From: Mimachlamys varia
Taxonomy: Eukaryota > Mollusca > Bivalvia > Pectinida > Pectinidae
Reading direction: 5' to 3'
Length of the DNA stretch: 64,000 nucleotides
NCBI GenBank assembly: GCA_947623455.1
Contig: OX392532.1
Span: 50,719,058-50,783,057 of the forward strand
The position numbers and the translations under genes are program-made. Below are positions 23,941-35,307 of this stretch, piece after piece. The notes beneath the pieces were generated by a model that worked only from the letters and a program-made list of their open reading frames with translations, made no database searches and was not told where the DNA came from. Within the stretch, counting starts at the first letter, position 1. Each line of letters starts with the position of its first letter.

Positions 23941-25020
23941 GTAATCCAATGCCGGTATCTTATGTATATGTTTTTTTTCAAATATAAATAGAAAGCGCGT
24001 ATAATGTTACACTTCTTGTTAAAATGCATTGTTGTTGTTTATCAAATCGTAGTAATTAATTTATTATTTTTGTTTGTTTGTTTTTTAATTTTAATGACAA
24101 ATCAATAGAGTTCATGGGCGTTAATGAATATTGCCTTGGCCAGGTTCGTAAAACCATGGATTGTCCTCAACCAAAGTCTATATTTGTATTATAGGTGATG
24201 TTTGCTAGACAATTGATTTTTTTCGTAAAATCTAAGTATATAATTATTGACTTGAGAACATTTTCTATGTTACGTTATTGCAGAAGTTCTATAATATTTT
24301 AAATATCTAACTAACAAGTAGTCATGAAGAATGTGAATAAAGTTTTATTATTCTAGAAAGCACTTCGGAGAGTACATTTTTTCTGCTATTATTTTTACGT
24401 AAACTATATAGACGTGCAAAATGATACATCTATATGGGCGAGTATTCCAGTGAAGTCTCAACGGGATACATCATACAAGCATTAAAGTATTTCATCATTA
24501 AATGATGCACAAGGCTAGTTTTTATGGTTGAATGAATTAAAAATGAATCACGTAAAATATATCATAAGCCACAGAAATGGCTTATCTAAACGTTAAATAT
24601 GATTTATCGTTTTTTTCAAGGCAGTATAGATTAATACGAAAGTCGGCACATAAAACTTTTTTAAACGAGTAAGAAACATTACCGTTAAGATTAAGAGACC
24701 CTTTTCCTTGATAAAAGACCAAATAATTTGTTTTGGGCGGTCGACCAAATCTTCGAGGCATTCGTCCAATATCGGATTATGAGATCACACGAGGTTAGAT
24801 AACATTCACGGATACGGTCCCGATACTATTTAGTGATTCATACACGAAAAATTGAGTTCTTTTTAGAATTGATTTTGAAAAGTTTTTTACAATTATTTCA
24901 ATCAACAAATATTTTATTATATAGGAAACTCTAAGTTTGTTTTAAACACATCTAGGAATTGAAAACTTAAATTGCAAACTTTTGTAAACGTCTGTTTCTT
25001 TTGTCAATCCACGCGTGCAA
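23941..25020. other. AT-rich stretch, no exon seen
   Basis: If the exon ending at 23940 is real, this is the start of its intron. No acceptor-bounded frame was identified. Confidence 0.35.
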
Positions 25021-25025
25021 CTGAT

Positions 25026-25512
25026 AAATTATTGAAATATTCAACATTTGATATAGCGCCCCCTATCTAGCTAACACAAGCTACTCTAAAGCGCTTTACA
25101 GTGCATACAGTGTAAATGTATACAAATCTTATAACATCAATACAATACAGCTCTATCATATACATTTATGAGGAGTTCACAGGAGCTGCCATATCAGGCA
25201 CTAACTACTAGCCTCATATAGCGAATATTTCCCTATGTGTGTATGTAAACGCTGGGGATGTATTGTGTTCTGTTTGTAGTTTGACCGTGCTTCCAATGAC
25301 ATCTTTTATAATACCACCTCACTTGATTGATACAGCACAGATACCGCAACACCCACCAAGAACATTTTATTGTCTACCCGGTTTGTTTGGAGTTGTCTGG
25401 GCAGGAGAAACACATTTTCTCTGAATATTGTATACGTACGACGACCTAGGGGGATCGAACCGCGATCGCCTGTGTTGAAGGCCGGACGTGTTGCCATCTG
25501 TCCATTATCCAT
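25026..25512 (-). mobile_element. tRNA-headed SINE-like repeat family W
   Basis: In reverse complement it begins near 25505 with a tRNA-like head containing a clear B-box GGTTCGATCCCC. It continues with 'gaatattcagagaaaatg', 'tttctcctgcc', 'gggtgttgcggtat' and 'cacacatagggaaatatt', and ends near 'atatcaaatgttgaat'. The copy at 52165-52500 has the same blocks in the same order and orientation. It also carries GCGCCCCCT at about 25053, which the other copy lacks. Confidence 0.75.
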
Positions 25513-25519
25513 GTCTCGA

Positions 25520-26230
25520 AACAGCTAACCGCTGAAAACAACTTGCATTGATTAGCCCAAGTATCCCCAATCTGTTAACACAGCTGCCAAAAACCTCATA
25601 CAAACATTTCCACTATAGCTCACGTTTACTGTAGGTAATCGAGGGTAGGGTGATATATTTACCTATACAACCCAATATCAATTGTATAGCATGACCACTG
25701 CCAAAATATAAGCTTGGAAATTGATCATATATACTGTAACATAATGTAAACGAACTCAGCTAAAACCGGTTAACCTTCCGCGTTCACAAGGATGGCAGAA
25801 ACCTTTGTTTATTGTCAGAAATAAAGATTTAATAAATGTGCTATGTAAACCATTGCGCTAGATTAAACATCATATTTGTGGTTTTTATCTTCATTGACTA
25901 CTACATGAACTATTTTAATGATATGATCAACCACCACTTCTTTTTATCTTTTAGGGCAAATGTACTTCTGTAGATATGCACTGTTAGCACATTTCATGCT
26001 TTATACAAATTGGTCTATCCGATTTATATCGTTATATCTTAACAGGCGGATAATAACACCATTAAATTGATTACGTTCACAGCCAGCTAGAGAGTTCAGT
26101 TATTATTTTAAAAGTAACTTCCTTCTTATCAAACTTAAAAGAATTGCATTGTTATATTATTAACAGCTGAATGCCTAGCACATATTGTGTTAATGTATCC
26201 GACACAGAAGCAAAAAAAAAATAATAATAA
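25520..26230. other. Non-coding stretch, nothing recognised
   Basis: AT-rich without supported exons. An A-rich/ATA simple tract at 26211-26235 borders the next family Z copy. Confidence 0.35.
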
Positions 26231-26237
26231 ATAAAAA

Positions 26238-26620
26238 ATCAGAGATACCAAAGCGTCAACAAAACTATAATCCGAACTCAAAATCGATTTAAGAAGAGGC
26301 AAAATAGGAACAAAAAATAGATTTACATGGAGACTCTCGTAAAAGCACAAAAGAATAAGACCAGGTGTTCCGGAAGATTAAGCGTATTCTGCTTCATTGA
26401 CGACACCCGCCATGTACATCTTTGTCACATCCATGTAAACATCAAGTTTTCAAAACGAGAACTGAGTATCAGTCAACCACAAGTAAACACACTAATGAGC
26501 AAACTCAAAAACGTCCATCTTCATATCACTTTAAGATACAGAATATTTCTCAATGAGACAAAGATGGAGACCATAAAACTTGCCCAAAGTTCTAATCAAC
26601 TTGCATCTCTCGAATCCTAA
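26238..26620 (-). repeat. Dispersed repeat family Z, longest copy with open frame
   Basis: Plus-strand blocks: 'cagagataccaaagcg', 'ccgaactcaaaatcgattt', 'catggagactctcg', 'aataagaccaggtgttccgg', 'cattgacgacacccgccatg', 'cacatccatgtaaacatcaa' and 'cgtccatcttcatatcac'. A 97-codon frame (26327-26620) begins METLVKAQKNKTRC. Its first half aligns in frame with the frame at 35397 and with the 42-codon frame at 22375. Confidence 0.8.
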
Positions 26621-26639
26621 CTCAACCACATGTTATATA

Positions 26640-27540
26640 AATCAAAATAAACAGTTGACAAAGCAACTTATGTAACAGCAAAACGTCTGAGATATACAGT
26701 TGTACCTAAACCAATTAGGTCAAATTGCCCCCTTTTGACCCTGCCCCTCAGCTCGTAGGGATTAGCCCCATCGTTTGTATAATTTTGAATCCTCATTAAC
26801 AAAATGTTTCCACTTTAATACGTTGAATTCCAATCGGTGGTTAATAAGAAGAAATCATAAAAATAAATTATGGCACAAGCTTACGTTTGTCCTTCGGCTC
26901 AAGTGATCTAATAATATAAGTAGGTGATACATAAAACGAACTCGTGCAGCTGTAGTTTGTACAAAGAATATATTGTAACTGGAAAGTAATACATCCACAA
27001 AGTATATAGAGCAAAATAATGCGAAGACATATATGACAATATTTACAGTCTGTTTGGAATTGATAGTATATTGCCTATACATTTCTACGAATGCCTACTG
27101 AACTTTATTTTCCGATAAAATCAGAGGATCACGCGCCTATTGGCGAAGCGCGCAGTAATACACTCCGTTACGATTTGAACACGAGGCCGCGTCACTACTT
27201 TACAGGCTCGATCAATATCCTGCCGCGTAGTATGTGTTAATTTATTCAAGAAATAAATAAGAAGCATTTTGATGGGTTTTTTTTAATACAATCACAGTAA
27301 CAAAGACAGTATGGTTTGTTTATACAAGAACTTATGTGAAAAAATAACAATAAAAAGATGTAATCTTTTGGAACTTTTTTGTTTACTTGTTGACTGAAAT
27401 TTCGCGGGAGTTCGTCACCTCATAAGGCGACTGTTTCAACAGTCTACCGAAACCAAACGATACTGTTTGATTTCATCGCAGTAAGTATCATAATGTCTGA
27501 TTAAATAAATAATTACACGTGGGAATATAAGGTCTGGGCA
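26640..27540. other. Non-coding stretch; fragment resembling the 27.6-kb hairpin arm
   Basis: Near 27094-27115 the words 'cctactgaactttat' and 'cgataaaa' match the right arm of the 27549-27705 hairpin imperfectly. A segment at 26712-26765 ('cccccttttgaccctgcccc') looks like a common molluscan interspersed repeat. A possible donor (CGCA|GTAAGT) occurs near 27480, with no definable exon. Confidence 0.3.
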
Positions 27541-27548
27541 GTAAATAT

Positions 27549-27705
27549 AAGGATTAAAGTTTCTTTCTTGTGGTTTTATCAAAGGATAAAGTTCAATAGG
27601 ATATCGATAGTTGTTTCATGAAATGCTTCGCGTTCCATTCCAACTATCGATATCCTACTGAACTTTATCCTTTGATAAAACCACCAGAAAGAAACTTTAA
27701 TCCTT
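27549..27705. mobile_element. Near-perfect 65-bp hairpin, foldback/MITE-like
   Basis: Arms 27549-27613 and 27641-27705 are reverse complements over 65 bases with two mismatches, separated by a 27-base loop. Outer ends read 'aaggattaaag' and 'ctttaatcctt'. It directly abuts a family Z copy starting near 27713. No target duplication could be defined. The high arm identity implies recent formation. Confidence 0.85.
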
Positions 27706-27712
27706 AAATAAT

Positions 27713-27895
27713 ATAGAGAATACCGAAGCTTTAACAAAATCATAATCCGAACTCAAAATCGATTAAACCAGGGGCAAAATATGAACAAAGGAAATATCCA
27801 CATGGAGACCCTTGTAAAAGTACAAGAGAATAAGACCAGGTGTTTCGGAAGAGTAAGCGTCTTCTAATTCATCGACGACACCCGCCATGTTAATC
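27713..27895 (-). repeat. Dispersed repeat family Z
   Basis: Plus-strand blocks 'agagaataccgaag', 'ccgaactcaaaatcgatta', 'accaggggcaaaatatgaac', 'catggagacccttgtaaaag' and 'tcatcgacgacacccgccat' are all present. This is one of the better-preserved copies, truncated after 'gccatgtt'. Confidence 0.85.
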
Positions 27896-29460
27896 GAATT
27901 AATGAAATTGAAAGTATTACAATTCAATTCTCTTCATTAACAAATTTCGGCTCACATGGGGCAACACAGGAAATACAATCACAAAGAGGTAGAGTGGCCC
28001 AAAGACAGATGAATGGACACGTATATAATACATATAGATTACAATCACATAAACAGTTCTTGTGACATGTAGCATATGACTTTGAAGCCAGCTGGCTTGA
28101 CTTTTACAAATTCAGTATATAATTGATAAAAATAAAGTTTGTATTATTTTAAATGTAACTTAATGAAATAAGATAACAATTTTAGAATACTCCCATCTTC
28201 ATTATTCATCAACCAGACGTATTTTTGTTCTAAATCTTGATCTAAATTTGAAAAATTATGAGCTTTCATACAACATAAATTACATGAAGCAATATCTATC
28301 TGGAAGCAAAATGCCCGCACACGTATAATAGTGAGGCTAACCACACAAGATTGGCCCAGATTGAGAGCTTCTGCAAAGTGCTGCCCAAAGGTTGGTATGT
28401 ATTCATAGTGTTAATTCTATCATATACACAATATAATGACACATTTTCTTCACATTTTACATCGACAATAGGCAAGATAGCGGATCCTAGGGAAATGGGA
28501 AGATAGAAAAATGTCCGTAATATATACAATAGATGCAAAATATCAATTTGGGTCCTTTCTATTACCCACTAGCTGGGGACAAAACAGAGTGCTAAATGCC
28601 ATCGTGATGAGTACGTAATGGGACACAGTAGACATTTTTATGAACTATGTATACTTGAAGAAATCATGGTCCCTGCAATGAAACATAGTTGATTGACCGG
28701 ATCACTCGTATGATGAAGTTCTTGTGTTCTTTAACGGATGATTTATACGAGATTGCAAACCATTAAGTCTGTTCCATGGTGTACTTAAATATTAGTTATG
28801 TAATCTGTTTTTGATTGAAACGTGAAAACAATGTCGCTGTGTCAAGTTTAAATAACTACATGTGAAGAGTATCAGGGAAAATATTGAAAAGTGTATAGCT
28901 AGACAAGTTGTGGTCAATATTGTCAAGGAAATAGAAACTAACAGATCAAAATACTTAATAAACGTTCACAAAAAATCCACGGAAAGCAAAAGTGGTCAGG
29001 AAGGGTTGAATTGTTTCTGTCACATTAGACTACACCTGCATATGTTGTCGGTTTTTATCCTTTACACAAAGCACTAAAACAAACATGTACTTGTCTTGCA
29101 AGCATATAGGGCGTGTTTTAAGTTTTCATTATCATATTCAGGGCGTTTAAAATAAAATAAAAAATCCACATAACTTGCTTTTTGTTTTCTTGATAATGTT
29201 AGCTTATGTACTACGACATCAGTTAACGCGCATTGTGTTCAGATTGGGATGTGTGATTGATATATCTATATACTGTCACCTTCATCAGACAAAAGACCAG
29301 TAGTGAGTATGTACACAACCGTGTAAAAATTTGTTCACAGTACATACAAGGTAAATTCATCACATGTGGTTGTAAGTAAATATTTGTGTAATGTTTAGAA
29401 ATCGTATACAGCGAAACAACGTCTACGACTTTTCTCATACACATACCGTGACTGTTCTTA
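27896..29460. other. AT-rich stretch, no gene supported
   Basis: Several short frames (28144-28538 minus, 28862-29077 plus) lack motifs or splice context. No repeat family was recognised. Confidence 0.35.
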
Positions 29461-29467
29461 TTGTTGA

Positions 29468-29571
29468 GTCTCCATGTAAATCTTGCCTTTGTTCCTATCT
29501 TGCCCCTAGTTTAATCGATTTTGAGTTCGGATTATGGTTTTGTTGACGCTTTGGTATTCTCTGATCTTTTT
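29468..29571 (+). repeat. Dispersed repeat family Z, 3' fragment
   Basis: Reads 'gtctccatgtaaatcttgcc', 'tgcccctagtttaatcgatt', 'gagttcggattatggttttg' and 'cggt/ttggtattctctga', the end shared with the other copies. The 5' half is missing. Confidence 0.85.
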
Positions 29572-29579
29572 TTAGAGAT

Positions 29580-30840
29580 AAAAAAAATATAGAATTAGAT
29601 GAATTTAAACCAAACCAAAGCCTTTGCCAGAAAACTGTCTTTTATGTTAGAGGAGGAAGATACACTTTAAACTTTCTTCCAATAGTTAGTGTAACACATG
29701 GGTATTCATGATAGTCAAGTCATCTCCCTATAAGTAGTTCAAGTAGTGAACATGAATACATCATTATATAATCTCACGATGTCTCCGTCGTATCAGAGAA
29801 GACGCTGTCTGGGTGTCTCATGTAGGTGTGTACATAGATAATTCAGTGAAACTCTACTACATCTGAGTTCAGAAAGGTCACAAGCACTCTTATCGGTAAA
29901 GCTAAGCCTCTTTGAAGAATTAGTTTAAATCTAATTAACATCCTCCCCCGTCTCCCTAAAACTATTTCCTAATAGATTAACCGCTGTTCCATTTTCAAGA
30001 CACTATTCTAAAACTAGGCCAACGAGCTAACATCGAAATTATTAAGTCGACGTCTTGAAAAGATTGATAAAACGATGAATAGAATAAAAATGATATCTAA
30101 ACTGCAATATTATGAGTTTTTAAGCTTTGAATTGAGCTACATGTGTGCATGGATAAATAAATTGTAAGCAAAGCAAATTTTATTACGGCAGTAGTGTGGA
30201 ATTATTTGCCCCCGCCCCGCCCCCCCCCCCCCCTTTTTTTTTATAACAACAATTAGCTAGTTAAGATATCATGGTATAGAAATTTTGTTAAAGCTGCTTT
30301 GGTGGAATTCGCTTATTCGAAGTAAAAGGATAAATACATCTTTATCAATACTGTAACGTTTTGGGGGTTTTTTTGTCGTATTTATGGGTCGCAAATTTAT
30401 TTCAAATTTCGAATATATTGCTCGATTTTCAGTAGCCTCACGACAGGCAATGGTGCGTGCGACCATTCCAATGTTGACCTCAAGGTTATAGTTATGTATA
30501 TAGAGACAAAGATTGCTGTGCTCTGCAAGGCATTATGGGAGATATTTTTACGGGTAAGTAATTGTTTGCAATCCCTGTAATGAGCAATTGTGTAAATGTT
30601 TACCACATTGAGTTACTTAAATCTCGCACACTTGTTTATTTAGTATTCCTTCAGTGCGATCTTACCTTAAGTATTTCTAATGAAAGTCACGTTGGCCAAA
30701 ATGAAGACTGTTTATCATTTTTCTGATGTTATTTTTATTTGTTCATTCAACTTTTTGTTTAAAATTGACGTAACACACACATATGCTACACCTCTTAAAT
30801 TTAGAAATAGATACAGTATGCCGAAAAAATGAATTAAACT
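29580..30840. other. Non-coding stretch; poly-C/poly-T tract at 30208-30243
   Basis: A C run interrupted by G passes into T9 near 30208-30243. Near 30530-30555, 'gcattatgggagat' precedes a GGTAAGT that could be a donor, but no exon can be defined. Confidence 0.35.
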
Positions 30841-30884
30841 TCATCATACAGCTGTTTCGTCCTCCTAGGACTCTTCAGTGATGC
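30841..30884 (-). ncRNA. Hammerhead ribozyme motif (type I, minimal stem III), one core change
   Basis: In reverse complement, the stem I 5' strand GCATCA (30884-30879) is followed by the core CTGAAGA. Stem II is GTCC-TCCTA-GGAC on the plus strand (4 bp, 5-nt loop). Then come GAAA, the palindromic stem III CAGCTG, UA completing a GUA cleavage triplet, and TGATG pairing with CATCA. All conserved hammerhead parts are in order; the only core deviation is CTGAAGA for CTGATGA, which probably impairs cleavage. A tiny palindromic stem III is typical of hammerheads in Penelope-like elements and animal retrozymes. I see no reverse transcriptase nearby. Confidence 0.75.
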
Positions 30885-31231
30885 TAGGGGCCAAAAAGTA
30901 GGAATCCAAAATTCCTAAACTAATGTAGAAGCAGAAGGGTCAGGTGCGTAAAACCCCTTTAATTTATGAAAATAGAAGAAAAACTAAACTAGTTCTGTAT
31001 AATTTCAAATCTTGTACTACGAAAATGTGTATATTATGTACCGTGCCACTACTCAAATGAGATGAACTGTAAAGATTGTATGATAAACTACTTAAGAATA
31101 TGGTTCGATGTTTAGAACATTGTTTCATACATCAAAAGGAATTACTGTATCACGGCCAAAAACTGTAACTGTGTTATGTATTTTTTCCCCGTTTTTACTT
31201 CACCCATGATAAATCATTTAGAAAAGAGTTG

Positions 31232-31515
31232 GTTTGATTTGATTGTTTTTACGTCCTAATAACAACTCGGGTCATTTAAGGACGGCATCTCGGTCAATGT
31301 AGTGTGTTTGGAAGACTGTGGTACGTTTGTGTTCTTGCGATAGTCCGAATCTTTTGCCTTTTTATAGTGCTACAACACTGACGTATACTGCAGAAAGCCC
31401 CCAGTAGAACACACCCACACACCCACCCACCCCCTCCCCCCCCCTCCCCGTTCACATTATACTGACAACCGGTGAACCCTAACCCTACCATTGTTAGAGA
31501 CTCTGGCATATCTCG
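31232..31515 (-). repeat. Dispersed repeat family X, full-looking copy
   Basis: Begins with the tail 'ttttacgtcctaataacaac' and 'gggtcatttaaggacgg', shared with SINE family A. It then has 'ttgcctttttatagtgctac', 'cagaaagcccccag', a C/CA-rich simple tract (31405-31450) and 'cacattatactgacaac'. The 36218-36465 copy has the same blocks in the opposite orientation. Unclassified. Confidence 0.75.
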
Positions 31516-31574
31516 GTCTTGAGACTGTTTCGATAATCGCGGACCTTCACACCGTTGTGATAGTCAGTTGGAGC

Positions 31575-31612
31575 TACCAGTTTTACGTTAGAACACTAAC
31601 GTAAAACTGGTA
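31575..31612. repeat. Perfect 16-bp hairpin, 6-nt loop
   Basis: TACCAGTTTTACGTTA at 31575-31590 is exactly complementary to TAACGTAAAACTGGTA at 31597-31612, around GAACAC. No U-run follows, so this is not a terminator-type structure. Its origin is unknown. Confidence 0.9.
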
Positions 31613-32379
31613 CACTAGTGGTATAAATATACCTTAAATGGAATTCAGGGAAGATTACTGTAAGTACAAAAAGTGCTGCTGAACTCTTAGCAGTTTGACT
31701 ACAGTGGTGGGGTGGAAGGGTAGGGTGCAGATCCATTCGTAGTATACCAGCACGGCAACGATTTCCCTACGTTTTGAAAGACACTTAACAATGACGCTTT
31801 GAAGTTTTGGCAATCGTGACATCATATGCACATGCGTCGTAACGTTGCATATCTGGTGGAAATATAGTCTGTAGATTGCGCTTGGAATGGCGTTTAAATC
31901 CCGATTAAATTTCTCCTCGTCCATTAAATAACAATATATCATTACTAAATTTTGTTTATGGTACAAGTAATGCATCTGTATTGCCGATGAAATGTCGGTT
32001 GAATGCTGCTCGATACTGAAATAAATCAGCTCCACTTTATCACAGGGGCATTGTAATTGGCTAATGAACGACAGGGTTTCTCCATAGACATTACGTCTAA
32101 CGTTTTAAAACATTGCTTCATTTGATTTCAGTTGATACTGATTTAAAAAGGTTATTTCGTGTATTAAATATTCATAAAAGTAAAAACGAGGCCAATGTAT
32201 TTCACGGCATACTCAGATACTGCACAAAGAACGCTTTTCGCGAAAATATCATTTCTGTCATTCTTTGATGATACAAGATGGTTGCATCTGCTGGTAGATT
32301 TCTCGTGGGTCTTCCGTAATATCGAAAGCCACAGCAATTTCCTCTGAATTCTGCAGTTTAAATTAAAGATATATAAAGA

Positions 32380-32420
32380 ATCACCAATGAGTCTTGGAAG
32401 GACGAAACAATTGTATGATG
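32380..32420 (+). ncRNA. Degenerate hammerhead ribozyme motif
   Basis: Order matches the 30.87-kb motif: stem I ATCA, core CCAATGA (two changes from CTGATGA), stem II GTCT-TGGAA-GGAC (three Watson-Crick pairs and one G-U), GAAA, palindromic stem III CAATTG, UA and TGAT pairing with ATCA. The 3' half 'gacgaaaca..tgtatgatg' is almost identical to the other motif. Most likely an inactive relic of the same element type. Confidence 0.55.
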
Positions 32421-32424
32421 CAAG

Positions 32425-33530
32425 GTTATTTACCTTGATTTTAATACTTCATCTATTATCAAATTTTGAGTTTGTAACATCTTCGGCTCATCGTTAATGA
32501 TTTCCGGATTTAACAGGACAAAATATGTATACTCAAGAAAAAGGTCGACTCACGTCATACGATATGCAGGTGTAACATGCAAAAAAATAATATGAAAATT
32601 TGATATGACAAGAGGTACAAATCAATTTCCAATAAATCATTTTGAGAGGTATCGTCCTTCTTTAGTCGAGCATGTGTTTAACGATTTCACTTATCTCGAA
32701 CAATGTGATTTCCCGGTTTATCTAGTAGTTAAATGGAAGTGAATGTAACTTTTTATTCCTTTATCATTTGAGTATAAATATTTCGCGTTTGGTCAACTGA
32801 TGACATAATTTCGATGGTTCAAGCTCGCAAAAGGAATAATGATTCTTCACTGAATTGATCGTGTGATCTTTAAAGCCTCAATTGTCTCTCCTGGCGAATT
32901 AACGGAGAAAAGCTACTGGCTTCCATGCTATATTTTATAAATTTTGTTAGCAATATGATTTTTTTGTTATCTCGATAACACATTGTATCTCGACGTTAAT
33001 TCGACATGACAACCAAACATAATGAGATCTAACCAATAAATATTGTCACTAAACAAAGCTAGAGATTCGTCAGGATAACATTGGATAGAAAATCGATCTA
33101 GTTTGTAACAGTCCAGATTTTATTTACAAAATTAAGTGTGTTTTAAAACTTAAATAAATATTTACTTTGTCTAACAGCATTCAGTGAATTGGATTTTCAA
33201 GTCTTCAGTTGTCTACTACGCGGACTTGTGTACCCGGGTACAATATCGATACGACAAGTTAAGATACAGAACAGCCGTACGTAACACATGTCACTGGTGC
33301 TACGACAGGCGTGGAGTTAGATCTGGTTATCTAACGCGCTTCTCTTTACCAAATTTATTGAAATTGTTTGTCAGAATAATTACAACGTCTATCAGAAATA
33401 CAGCTATAATTTATCTCAGAGAACCAAACAATCTGAATGTTTCCAAATTAAACTTTCCAACGCCATCCACCATTGCACATGGGCAGATGCTTTATGATTT
33501 AGAGCTACAAAAGTTTGGAGACATGGAGAT
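32425..33530. other. AT-rich stretch; uncalled 120-codon frame at 33184-33546
   Basis: The plus-strand frame at 33184-33546 has no recognised domain and no clear splice boundaries. It runs into the purine tract. I leave it uncalled. Confidence 0.3.
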
Positions 33531-33539
33531 GGGAGACAA

Positions 33540-33800
33540 AAGTTAGAGAGAGAGACAGATATAGAGAAGGACGGTAATTGGATGAAAGAAATCAAGGATA
33601 AATGAGACAGAGCAAGGATAAAGAAAGAGAGAGTGAATGACGGAAAGAGAGAGAGAAAAGAAGAAAAAAACAAAAAGATACCTATGGCAGTTTAAGCTAC
33701 AACAAGCAGGAAAGAAAGAGAACGAATTCGAAAGTAAAAGATTGAGAAGGGACAGATATTGTAATTTAAGAGGAAAAATGAAAGAATGAAAGAGGGGCAG
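33540..33800. repeat. Purine-rich (GA/AAG) tract
   Basis: From about 33540 to 33800 the plus strand is overwhelmingly A and G (gagagagagac, aaagagagagagaaaag and so on), an imperfect homopurine tract. The minus-strand Ser/Phe/Leu-rich frames across it are consequences of composition. Confidence 0.85.
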
Positions 33801-34058
33801 AAAAAGAAACATAGACAGCATGCGGGAATTCCGTAAAAGCCAATCTTGTACGACTGAAAACCAATTAATGATTTAATCGAAAAACAAATCATAACTGAAA
33901 ATCTTTGCATATGCAAAAACCTGATGATGGTTGAAATAAAAGAAACAAAGATATCAGAGCAAAAATATCTTTATAATTCTCGTTGATATCGTTAGAGCAT
34001 CTAAATCACGATTTAAAACTCTACTGAGAGTAAAGTGAAGATAAAACAAGAAATTTAC

Positions 34059-34162
34059 CTGTATGGCTGTCCCTGTTGTCAGTAGTGATTCCTCCGACTT
34101 GGACTGGTCACTAAAGCAGAGTTCACATATGTTCTGTCCATTTAGAATTTTTTGCACACTGT
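34059..34162 (-). CDS. Internal coding exon, 104 nt, with a CxxC motif
   Basis: On the minus strand, an acceptor ending 'tctgtgtttcag' precedes 104 nt and a donor CAG|GTAAAT follows. Only one frame is open across the exon. It starts with two bases of a split codon, then 34 codons beginning SVQKILNGQNICELCFSDQS and ending TGTAIQ, phase 0 at the end. ICELCFSDQS resembles the first Cys pair of treble-clef zinc domains such as ZAD (zf-AD: I-C-x-L-C). The second Cys pair would lie in the next exon, which I could not place. Codon use and splice signals make this the best single exon in the window. The gene identity is open. Confidence 0.6.
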
Positions 34163-34169
34163 CTGAAAC

Positions 34170-35300
34170 ACAGATTATAAAAATTCCGTTAAGTTAGTTG
34201 AGGCTACTTTTTTCATGCATACTTTGGCATTACTCGGCATCTAACTAATGAAGCCGTGATGGTATTGATATTGGTCACGTGACCACTTTATGCCGTACAA
34301 ACAAGCAAGCGAACTATCGGCTCTTTGGAGGTGGTAGTGTCAATATCGAGAGGCTCCCCAAAGGGATTTTTTTTACATAAAATCAAAATCCGAAAAAGGC
34401 TACTAATTTCCGCTATTATATTTTTTCAATGGATGAAACAGAAACATTCAATATATACAAGGTTAAATTCTTACAATAAGCTTTGAATTCTCCAATACGT
34501 TTTTTTTATTCCCAATAAATTTATTAATAATGGTTCCATTTGAAAAGGATTTTTTTTTCAGCTTTAAGCATTGTGTGGGTAAATTGATTTTCCTTTGTTT
34601 CGCCTCAGAATTAACTGTCGATAAGTCATATCGGCAATTTTACGGACACATACATTGGATCTTTAGTGTTTTTCCAACCTTTGATACAGGTCTTTATATA
34701 CTCGCCAGTATATACAGTTAAATGAACAATTTAGCGTAAAGTGATGATAGACAACACCGACTAAAGACAATAGACAAATTGATGACAATGGGCCACAATA
34801 GGAACAAAGCTAAGCTAAGAGGTATTATATTAACAACATATTGTCTGTTTTAAGTGATATCGACCTTAATCAAAATATTATCTTTTATCTATATCGCATT
34901 ATCAATCGATTTCTTTTCACAAAATTGTATGAGAGAGACAATTATTATTATAAATACCAGAATATTTCGATGCATTATGGTGACATTATACATAAAGGAT
35001 GACCCTGTATTGGGACTAAAATATCTTGATTATTGATACGTTTGTGTGGTTGACCTCGCGAACGTTTCAATATATATATACGAGATGGAAAGCAAATAAT
35101 CAATACAAAATAAAAACATTATCAAAACCGGTGAAAGTAATTCTAGATGCTTGTTTACATACCTATGGTGTATTTAAACGTTAATTCCATATTTTAAACT
35201 GTTGTCTCTGCTTGGTGTGTTGTTGTACATCGTAATTACGTTAATTTCTGTTTCGGTATAGTTTTCGATTAAGTTTATCGTGGCTATCCCGTTTATATTA
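34170..35300. other. AT-rich stretch, possible upstream intron of the 34.1-kb exon
   Basis: Reads as intron-like DNA for the minus-strand exon at 34059-34162. No preceding exon was recognised. Short plus-strand frames (34530, 34854) lack support. Confidence 0.3.
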
Positions 35301-35307
35301 CATTAAA

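Noticed and set aside
31575..31612. Intrinsic transcription terminator
   Set aside because: Perfect hairpin but no T-run, and bacterial-type termination is not expected in this genome.
31655..31924. 89-codon minus-strand frame starting MDEEKFNRDL
   Set aside because: Codons look plausible, but there is no recognisable family, no promoter and no clear splice context. Kept only as a note.
33184..33546. 120-codon plus-strand frame
   Set aside because: No domain, no splice signals, and it runs into a purine-rich tract.
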